Of a stretch of DNA of 64,000 bases, positions 57,983 to 64,000 are shown one piece after another. The DNA comes from DATHTC01 sp963746805 (GTDB taxonomy: Bacteria; Actinomycetota; Thermoleophilia; Gaiellales; Gaiellaceae): contig CAVVCQ010000001.1 in NCBI GenBank assembly GCA_963746805.1, positions 124,001-188,000 of the forward strand, written 5' to 3'. The notes under the pieces are model-generated. The model saw only the letters and a list, made by a program, of their open reading frames with translations, did no database searches and was not told the DNA's origin. Numbering within the stretch: position 1 is the stretch's first letter; each line of letters starts with the position of its first letter. The translations under genes were made by a program, and so were the position numbers.

Positions 57983-59652
57983 ACCGGCTCCGCCACCGGC
58001 GTGGCGATGCGGCCGGTGCGTAGCTCGACCACGTCGTCGGCCAGCGCCGCGAGCTCGGGCGCGTGCGCGATCAGCAGCACGGTCCGGCCGACGGACAGGC
58101 GCTCGACCGCGTCCGCGACGAGCTCGGCGCTCTCCGGGTCGAGGTTCGCGGTCGGCTCGTCGAGGATCGCGAGCGGCGCGTCGCGCAGGAAGGCACGTGC
58201 GAGCGCGAGACGCTGCCGCTCCCCGGCCGAGAGCGGCCGGCCGCCGTCGCCGACCACGGTCGCGAGGCCGTCCGGAAGGCGCCGCACGAAGTCGTCCGCG
58301 CCGGCGAGCTCGAGCGCGGCACGGATGCGGGCGAGCGATGCGCCGCCGTCGCCGAGCCGGACGTTGTCGGCGACCGTCCCGCGGAAGAGCGTCGGCCGCT
58401 GCGGCACCCACGCGAGCTCGGCACGCCAGGCGCGGAGGTCGCAGCCCGCCAGGTCGACGCCGCCCGTCGTGACCCGTCCCGCCGACGGCTCCGAGAAGCC
58501 GAGCAGGAGCGCGGCCACCGTCGACTTGCCGCTCCCGCTCGGCCCGACGAGCGCGACGGTGCGGCCGGGCGGCAGCTCGAGGTCGACGCCGTCGAGGACG
58601 AGCCCCGGGCGCGAGGGGTACGCGAAGGAGACCCGCTCGAGGCGCACCGGCGCGGCGGCCGGGCTCGGCGGCTTCGCACTCCCGGCACGCGTGGCAGGGC
58701 GCTCGTCGAGCAGATCGAGGAGCCGCGCGGCGACCGCGAGTCCGTCGGCGCTCGCGTGGAACTGCGCCGCCAGGTTGCGGAGCGGGAGATAGAGCTCGGG
58801 CGCGAGCAGGAGCACCGTCAGCGCCGCTTCGAGCCCGATCCCGCCGTCGACGAGCCGCACGCCGACGGTGACGGCGACGAGCGCGATCCCGAGCGTCGCC
58901 GCCAGTTCGAGGATCGCGCCGGAGAGGAACGCGGCCCGCAGCGTCCCCATCGTCGTGCGCCTGTACTCGTCGCTGACCGTCGCGATCCGCTCCGCCTGGT
59001 ACGCGCTCCGGTTGAACGCGCGCAGCGTCGGCAGCCCGCGGACGACGTCGAGGAAGTGCCCGGAGAGGACCGTCAGCGCCTGGAGGCGGGCCTGCGCACG
59101 GCTCGCGGTGAAGCGGCCGACGAGCCACATGAACAGCGGCACGAGCGGCAGCGTCAGCAGCATCACGCCGGCGGAGACCGGGTCGATCGACACGACGATC
59201 GCGAGCACGGCGACAGGGACGACGAGCGCGAGGACGAGCTGCGGCAGGTAGCGCGTGAACGTGGTCTCGAGCGCGTCCACGCCCGAGACGGCCAGGGTCG
59301 CGACCTCGGCGGACGTGGTGCGGTCGAGCGCCGCGGGCCGGTCGCGAAGACGACTGTCGACAAGGTCGGCGCGCAGGCCCGACAGCGTCCGCTGCGCGGC
59401 GCGGCGGCCGACCGTCTCGAAGCCCCAGGCGAGCGCCGCCCGCGCCGCCACGACGAGCACGAGCAGTTCGAGCGGCCGCGCGACGTCCGCGAGCGACGCG
59501 CCCTCGAAGCCGCGCGCAGCGACCCGGGCGAGGAGGACGGCCTGGGCGAGGACGAGCAGAGCGGCGACGACGCCGAGGGACGCGTCGGTCACGAGGAGGA
59601 CGCGCACCGCCCGCGCTCGGCGCATCAGGCGCGGATCGATCGCAGCGCCCAC
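57979..59652 (-). CDS. cydD: Thiol reductant ABC exporter subunit CydD
   Basis: 557 residues from a GTG at 59652, 6 bp after cydB. N-terminal ABC-exporter transmembrane domain with six helices (VFLATVLLARVAARGFEG-like region, LLTLPLVPLFMWLVGRFTA, GHFLDVVRGLPTLRAFNRS). ATPase domain: Walker A GPSGSGKST, LSAGERQRLALARAF, LAILDEPTANLDPES. The GHFLDVVRGLPTLRAFNRS block is specific to CydD. The stop overlaps the cydC GTG. It forms the heterodimeric exporter with CydC. Confidence 0.92.
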   Translation of the reverse strand: MGAAIDPRLMRRARAVRVLLVTDASLGVVAALLVLAQAVLLARVAARGFEGASLADVARPLELLVLVVAARAALAWGFETVGRRAAQRTLSGLRADLVDSRLRDRPAALDRTTSAEVATLAVSGVDALETTFTRYLPQLVLALVVPVAVLAIVVSIDPVSAGVMLLTLPLVPLFMWLVGRFTASRAQARLQALTVLSGHFLDVVRGLPTLRAFNRSAYQAERIATVSDEYRRTTMGTLRAAFLSGAILELAATLGIALVAVTVGVRLVDGGIGLEAALTVLLLAPELYLPLRNLAAQFHASADGLAVAARLLDLLDERPATRAGSAKPPSPAAAPVRLERVSFAYPSRPGLVLDGVDLELPPGRTVALVGPSGSGKSTVAALLLGFSEPSAGRVTTGGVDLAGCDLRAWRAELAWVPQRPTLFRGTVADNVRLGDGGASLARIRAALELAGADDFVRRLPDGLATVVGDGGRPLSAGERQRLALARAFLRDAPLAILDEPTANLDPESAELVADAVERLSVGRTVLLIAHAPELAALADDVVELRTGRIATPVAEPV

Positions 59653-59658
59653 GGCGAG

Positions 59659-60705
59659 CTAGCCGCCGGTCTTTCGCGCCACCAGGTCGACCGGGGTCCC
59701 CGGGTCCTCGCCGCCGAGGCGCGCCCGGAAGACGTGGTACGTCCACCCCTGGTAGAGCAGCACCACCGGGAGGAGCACGGCCGCGACGACCGTCATCACC
59801 GTGAGCGAGTAGTGCGCCGACGAGGCGTTCTCGACCGTGAGGCTGTTTCCGAACTCGGGATCGGACACGAGCACGCGCGGATAGAGGCTCACGAACAGGG
59901 TGACCACAGCGGCGCCGATGGTCACCGCAGTGGCGACAAACGCCCAGCGCTCGTTCCCCGCCCGTACGAGGACGATCGCAGCCACCACGGCGACGGCTGC
60001 CACGGCGACGGGGAGGATGCCGGGGAACAGGCTCTTGTCGTTGACGTCGCCGGCGACGACGAGCGTCCAGACGAGGAAGCCGGCGCCGACGATCGCGGCC
60101 ACCGGTGCAAGGAGCGTCGCGGAACGACGGGCGCGCTGGCGGAGGTCCCCGACCGTGCGGAGGCCGAGAAAGACCGCTCCGTGAAGTGCGAAGAGGAGGC
60201 AGAGCGCGATCCCCGCGACGACCGAGTAGGCGCTGAAGAGGTCGCCGAAGTCGCCCGCGTACGTCTGGTCGGACGAGATCGGGACGCCGTGCAGGAGGCT
60301 TGCCAGCGCGATGCCCCACAGGAGCGGCACTGCGACCGACGAGATCGTGTTCGTCCAGGCCCAGAACGACTTCCACGCCGGGGCTTCCGCCTTCTCGCGC
60401 CACTCGAACGACAGGACGCGGGCGATCAGGAACACGAGGATCAGCAGCAGCGCGAGGTAGAAGCCGGAGAACATCGTCGCGTACCAGACCGGGAACGCGG
60501 CGAACGTGGCCCCGCCCGCGATCACCAGCCAGACCTCGTTCCCGTCCCAGTGCGGTCCGACGGACTCGAGCATCGTGCCGCGGTCGTCCTCGTTGCGACC
60601 CACGACGGGCAGGAGCATCCCGACCCCGAAGTCGAAGCCCTCGAGGACGAAGTAGGCCGTCCAGAAGAATGCGAGCAGGCAGAACCAGAGGATCTCGAGC
60701 GTCAT
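59659..60705 (-). CDS. cydB: Cytochrome bd oxidase subunit II (CydB)
   Basis: 348 residues, ATG 1 bp after the cydA stop. Nine or so hydrophobic helices. N-terminal TLEILWFCLLAFFWTAYFVL, EGFDFGVGMLLPVVGR (the classical EGFDFGxG motif), GPHWDGNEVWLVIAGGATFA, FPVWYATMFSGFYLALLLIL. It is the non-haem partner of CydA in the quinol oxidase. The C-terminus QGWTYHVFRARLG is normal. The order cydA, cydB, cydD, cydC is standard in actinobacteria. Confidence 0.94.
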   Translation of the reverse strand: MTLEILWFCLLAFFWTAYFVLEGFDFGVGMLLPVVGRNEDDRGTMLESVGPHWDGNEVWLVIAGGATFAAFPVWYATMFSGFYLALLLILVFLIARVLSFEWREKAEAPAWKSFWAWTNTISSVAVPLLWGIALASLLHGVPISSDQTYAGDFGDLFSAYSVVAGIALCLLFALHGAVFLGLRTVGDLRQRARRSATLLAPVAAIVGAGFLVWTLVVAGDVNDKSLFPGILPVAVAAVAVVAAIVLVRAGNERWAFVATAVTIGAAVVTLFVSLYPRVLVSDPEFGNSLTVENASSAHYSLTVMTVVAAVLLPVVLLYQGWTYHVFRARLGGEDPGTPVDLVARKTGG

Positions 60706-60706
60706 C

Positions 60707-62122
60707 TCAGAACGCGGGCGCCGGGTGCGGCGCCGCCTCCTCGCTGCCCTCGCCGCCGGGCTCGGGGGGATCCATCCGGGCGTAGCGGCGCATGAGGATG
60801 AAGTCGGTGAGCCCGAGCACCGCGTACAGCGACACGAACACGGTCAGGCTGAGGCCGACGGTCCAGGTGCTGACGGAGCCCGAGACGGCATCCTCGGTCT
60901 TCAGCAGGCCGTAGACGACCCACGGCTGGCGCCCCGCCTCCGAGAGGATCCAGCCGGCGAAGTTGGCGAAGAACGGCAGCGCGATCCCGACGAGCGCGGC
61001 CCGCTGGAACCACGTGGCGTGCTCGAGCCGCTTGCGCCGGACGAGCCAGGCACCCCAGAGGGCGAGCAGCGCCAACAGGGTCCCGAAGTAGGCCATGACG
61101 CGCATGCTCCAGTACACGAGGCGGACGTCCGGGATGTAGTTGCCCGGGCCGTACTGCTGCTCGGCCTGGCTCTGGAGCTCGTTGATCCCGACGACCTGGC
61201 CCTTGAACGAGTTCGTGGCCAGGAACGAGAGCAGGCCGGGGATCGCGATGTCGAAGGACGGCGTCTGGTCGTCCTCGGTGAACCCGCCGATCTGGAAGAG
61301 GGAGAACGAGGCGGGTTGCTCCGTGTCCCAGAGCGCCTCCGTCGCGGCGATCTTCATCGGCTGCGCATCCGTGACCGCGACGCCGAACTCGCTCCCGACC
61401 CCCAGCTGAACGAACGTGGCCGGCAGCATGACAACGATCGCGAGCGTCGCGGAACTGCGGAAGGCCTCGACGTTCCGGCCCTGTCGCAGGTGCCAGCACG
61501 AGACGCCGAGCACGAGAAAGCCCGCAGTGATCAGCCCGGCGAGGATGGCGTGTGTCCAGGCGAACAGCGTGAACCGCTGGAAGAGGAGGTCGGCGATGTC
61601 GGTCGCCTGGGCACGGCCGGTCTGCGAGTCGATCTCGTACCCGACCGGGTGCTGCATCCAGGAGTTCGCCGTCAGGATGAAATACGCCGAGAGCCACGTG
61701 CCGAGCCAGACGAGGTAGATCGTGGCGAGGTGCACCCTCGGGGAGAGCCGGTCCCAGCCGAAGATCCAGAGCCCGATGAACACCGCCTCGAGCATGAACG
61801 CGCCGATGCCCTCGATCGCGAGCGGCGGGCCGAAGACGTCGCCGACGTAGGCCGAGAACGCCGACCAGTTCATGCCGAACTGGAATTCCATGACGAGGCC
61901 CGTCGCGACGCCGATCGCGAAGTTGATCAGGAAGAGCGTCCCGAAGAAGCGCGTGAGGCGGCGCCACTTCTCGTCGCCCGACCGGTGCCAGCGGGTCTGC
62001 ATCACCGCGAGCAGCGGCGCCAGCCCGAGCGTCAGCGGCACGAAGATGAAGTGGAACAGCGTCGTCAGCGCGAACTGCCAGCGCGAAAGTTCGACCGTCG
62101 TGATCGCGAGTGCACTGGTCAC
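60707..62122 (-). CDS. cydA: Cytochrome bd oxidase subunit I (CydA)
   Basis: 471 residues from a GTG at 62122 with GGAGGTCG upstream. LSRWQFALTTLFHFIFVPLT includes the haem b595 histidine (~24); FAWTHAILAGL supplies the second haem ligand; GWILSEAGRQPWVVYG carries the GRQPW motif near the quinol/haem region. The Q-loop between helices 6 and 7 is of the short type, as expected for actinobacteria. It reduces O2 with menaquinol without proton pumping. First gene of the cydABDC operon. Confidence 0.94.
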   Translation of the reverse strand: MTSALAITTVELSRWQFALTTLFHFIFVPLTLGLAPLLAVMQTRWHRSGDEKWRRLTRFFGTLFLINFAIGVATGLVMEFQFGMNWSAFSAYVGDVFGPPLAIEGIGAFMLEAVFIGLWIFGWDRLSPRVHLATIYLVWLGTWLSAYFILTANSWMQHPVGYEIDSQTGRAQATDIADLLFQRFTLFAWTHAILAGLITAGFLVLGVSCWHLRQGRNVEAFRSSATLAIVVMLPATFVQLGVGSEFGVAVTDAQPMKIAATEALWDTEQPASFSLFQIGGFTEDDQTPSFDIAIPGLLSFLATNSFKGQVVGINELQSQAEQQYGPGNYIPDVRLVYWSMRVMAYFGTLLALLALWGAWLVRRKRLEHATWFQRAALVGIALPFFANFAGWILSEAGRQPWVVYGLLKTEDAVSGSVSTWTVGLSLTVFVSLYAVLGLTDFILMRRYARMDPPEPGGEGSEEAAPHPAPAF

Positions 62123-62222
62123 GCCAAAACGACCTCCATGCGGCTCCGGAGATCGTCCGTGCGGCTCCTCGCCGTCACATCGTCCTGAGGGGGTGATTCG
62201 CGGGGTGCGTCCCCGTTCGACG

Positions 62223-62900
62223 ATGGCCGCCGTGGCGCTCGAGCCCGAGGGGCCGGACATGGTCGGCGCGGAGGCGCGCTGGCCGATGGCGGGTGCGGTC
62301 GTCGCGGCGATGGTTCTCACGATCCTCCTGCCCGACGACTACCGGCTCGGCCCGGAGTGGGCACTCCCGCTGATCGAAGGAGTGCTGCTCGTCGCGCTGA
62401 TCGTGGGCGATCCGGGTGCGATCACGCGCCGTTCGCGCGAGCTCCGCGTTGCCTCGATCGTGCTCGTGTCCGTGCTCGTTCTGGGCGCGTTGTGGTCGAC
62501 GGCGCAGCTGATCGACGACCTCGTCCACGGTGGTGCCGCGACGAACTCGGCAGAGGATCTGCTCGAAGCCGGATCGACCGTGTGGGCCTCGACCATCATT
62601 GCGTTCGCGCTGCTCTACTGGGAGCTCGACGGCGGTGGGGCTGCGGCGCGCGTACACCAGGTCCCCATGCACCCGGACCTCGCCTTCCCGCAACTGCTGA
62701 ACCCGGCGATCGGGCCGCCGGGATGGCGTCCGCGGTTCGTCGACTACCTCTATCTCAGCTTCACCAACGCGACGGCTTTCAGCCCGACCGACGTGATGCC
62801 GCTGGTGCCGTGGGCGAAGTCCGCCATGTCGGTGCAGGCGTTCATCTCGCTCGCGATCCTCGGCCTCGTGATTGCGCGCGCCGTGAACGTCTTCTCGTAG
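62223..62900 (+). CDS. Membrane protein, DUF1345-like
   Basis: About 225 residues from the ATG at 62223; a GTG at 62193 would add ten residues and has no clear ribosome site. Five hydrophobic helices: WPMAGAVVAAMVLTILLP, WALPLIEGVLLVALIVG, VASIVLVSVLVLGALWS, STVWASTIIAFALLYWEL, AMSVQAFISLAILGLVIARA. The C-terminal VDYLYLSFTNATAFSPTDVM resembles the DFxYfSFTxGxxxQxSDV block of DUF1345 proteins. Its role is unknown. It is divergent from cydA. Confidence 0.65.
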   Translation: MAAVALEPEGPDMVGAEARWPMAGAVVAAMVLTILLPDDYRLGPEWALPLIEGVLLVALIVGDPGAITRRSRELRVASIVLVSVLVLGALWSTAQLIDDLVHGGAATNSAEDLLEAGSTVWASTIIAFALLYWELDGGGAAARVHQVPMHPDLAFPQLLNPAIGPPGWRPRFVDYLYLSFTNATAFSPTDVMPLVPWAKSAMSVQAFISLAILGLVIARAVNVFS

Positions 62901-62903
62901 GCG

Positions 62904-64000
62904 CTAGGACTCGACGCTGATCCGAGCCGCTCGCTCGTGCGTGAACCCGGCCCAGGTCCACTCGACGACGGCCTTGGCGCGGTCCTCGCCGGTGGAGAGG
63001 AGCGCGAGGTGCACGGAGCCCCAGGCAAGCCACGCGACTTCGCCCTTGAGCGTCCGGCCGCGCGGGAGCTGCACGACGGCGGCGCCGCGGCCGATCGTGG
63101 CCATCGTCCCCTTGTCGTGGTAGCGGAACAGCTCGCGGTCCTTGCCCTTCAGCACGCGCACGATCGTCTCGCCCGCATGCGCGCCGGCCTGGAGCGCGAC
63201 CGACCCGAGCTGCGGCAGTACCTCGTCGTGCTTCGTGTCGGTGATCCACGCGATGTCGCCGACGGCGAAGGCCTCCGGGTGGCCCGCGATCGAGAGGTCC
63301 GGCTCGACGGCGACGCGGCCGCCGCGCTCGAGCTCGAGCCCGAGCGACTGCGACAGCGGGCTCGCCGAGAGGCCGGCGCCCCACACCAACGTGTGCGCTT
63401 CCAGCTCCGTCCCCGACTTCAGCTTGACGCGGGTCGGCTCCACCGACTCGACGAGCTCGCCGAGGAGGACGGTCACGCCCCGCTCCTCGAGCGCGCCCTT
63501 GGTGTACTCGCGAAGGTTCTCCTTGAACATCCCGAACAGGTGCGGCGACGCCTCGACGAGCGTGAGCTTCGCGCGCTCGCGCGGGATATCCGGGTAATCG
63601 TCGGAGAAGTTCACGTTGTAGAGCTCCGCGAGTGCGCCGGCGCTCTCGACGCCGGTCGGGCCGCCGCCGACGACGACGACGTTGAGCGCGCCCTCCTCGA
63701 TCAGCGCGGCGTCCTTGTCGGCTGCCTCCCACTTGCCGAGGAGGTGCTTCCGCAGCCGGATCGCATCGGCCAGCGTGTACATCGGAAACGCGTGGTCGGG
63801 CGTGCCTGCGGTGCCGAAGAAGTTGACCTCGGCCCCGAGCGCGAGGACGAGGTAGTCGTAGGTGATCGGCGCCATCTCGGCGAAGGAGACCGTGCGTGTG
63901 TCGAGATCGATCCCGGCCACCTCGTCCACGTGGAAGCGGACGTTGGGCAGGTCGTGGAAGAGGTCGCGCAACGGGTGCCCGACGGCCGTCTGTTCCAGCA
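62904..64000 (-). CDS. ndh: NADH dehydrogenase type II (NDH-2), N-terminus outside window
   Basis: About 365 residues, open to the window edge. DYLVLALGAEVNFFGTAGTP is the end of the first dinucleotide domain, and NVVVVGGGPTGVESAGALAE the second (NADH) motif GxGxxG; EAFAVGDIAWITD is the FAD-binding GD motif. LPQLGSVALQAGAHAG is characteristic of NDH-2 and related sulfide-quinone enzymes. The C-terminus (LKGEVAWLAWGSVHLALLS) gives the membrane-anchor region. It passes electrons from NADH to menaquinone without pumping protons, matching the neighbouring cytochrome bd. A partial gene only. Confidence 0.88.
   Translation of the reverse strand, partial: LEQTAVGHPLRDLFHDLPNVRFHVDEVAGIDLDTRTVSFAEMAPITYDYLVLALGAEVNFFGTAGTPDHAFPMYTLADAIRLRKHLLGKWEAADKDAALIEEGALNVVVVGGGPTGVESAGALAELYNVNFSDDYPDIPRERAKLTLVEASPHLFGMFKENLREYTKGALEERGVTVLLGELVESVEPTRVKLKSGTELEAHTLVWGAGLSASPLSQSLGLELERGGRVAVEPDLSIAGHPEAFAVGDIAWITDTKHDEVLPQLGSVALQAGAHAGETIVRVLKGKDRELFRYHDKGTMATIGRGAAVVQLPRGRTLKGEVAWLAWGSVHLALLSTGEDRAKAVVEWTWAGFTHERAARISVES

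Noticed and set aside
56513..60403. A 1296-residue minus-strand frame across cydB, cydD and cydC
   Set aside because: It is Arg/Pro/Gly-rich shadow sequence except for the true N-terminal part of cydC at its end, which is used in the cydC call.
1..64000. tRNA, rRNA, CRISPR array, prophage or transposase genes
   Set aside because: No cloverleaf, ribosomal RNA block, repeat-spacer array, phage structural gene or DDE-type transposase was found by reading the window.

Overview
The window is very GC-rich, compact, bacterial chromosomal DNA with GTG and TTG starts and stop/start overlaps (GTGA, ATGA) between most co-directional genes. An F420-type luciferase-like oxidoreductase, Gaiella/Solirubrobacter-style AAA-LuxR regulators, DUF6351, DUF4091 and DUF4383 proteins, LigD-type end-joining enzymes and a likely leaderless promoter suggest an actinobacterium, probably class Thermoleophilia. 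That placement is inference. No rRNA, tRNA, CRISPR array, prophage or intact IS element was seen.

Layout. 1-2.9 kb: end of a BatA/BatB-like VWA pair, a TIGR04076 protein and an F420-type oxidoreductase. 2.9-9.1 kb: branched-chain amino-acid ABC system (binding protein on +, livHMGF on -) with an amino-acid-oxidase-like flavoenzyme and a RidA deaminase. 9.2-13.5 kb: phosphoesterase, a formamidase pseudogene, a UbiA-like/methyltransferase pair and a hydrolase. 13.7-17.2 kb: tandem epoxide hydrolases and another hydrolase. 17.2-20.7 kb: VOC protein, TetR with divergent MFS transporter, secreted nuclease, acetyltransferase. 20.7-28.7 kb: Opp/Gsi-type peptide importer with a gamma-glutamyltransferase and a divergent GntR regulator. 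28.7-36.4 kb: secreted protein, giant LuxR regulator, DUF4242 protein, collagen-like/glycine-rich surface protein coupled to an animal-type haem peroxidase, and a QsdR-like regulator. 36.5-40.3 kb: secreted hydrolase, HxlR regulator, berberine-bridge-type flavoenzyme, zinc-ribbon protein. 40.4-43.4 kb: a candidate structured RNA and a polar amino-acid ABC operon containing a 164-bp nested palindrome. 43.4-46.4 kb: split LigD functions (polymerase and ligase) flanking an XRE/membrane-protein pair and a hydrolase relic. 46.4-54.4 kb: DUF6351, thioredoxin-like, FabF, HAD, flavin reductase, DUF4091 and DUF4383 genes. 54.5-55.3 kb: three consecutive OB-fold genes (cold-shock protein, IF-1, degenerate cold-shock-like protein). 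55.3-64 kb: winged-helix protein, CydABDC bd-oxidase operon, membrane protein and a partial NDH-2.

Functional links. The livHMGF operon, oxidase and RidA fit uptake and oxidative deamination of amino acids with clearance of imines. The peptide importer and GGT-like enzyme fit uptake and cleavage of gamma-glutamyl peptides under GntR control. CydAB with CydDC and NDH-2 forms a non-proton-pumping NADH-to-oxygen branch.

Many otherwise normal genes carry one 1-nt indel (near 1196, 7218, 8524, 42750, 44231, 46053 and 57519). This suggests residual assembly error or widespread frameshifting; these genes are annotated across the break. The formamidase (five breaks) and the beta-lactamase-like fragment look like true pseudogenes. 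The most unusual non-coding signals are the 41449-41612 palindrome, the 40399-40608 stem-loop array and the nested operator at 44372-44418.
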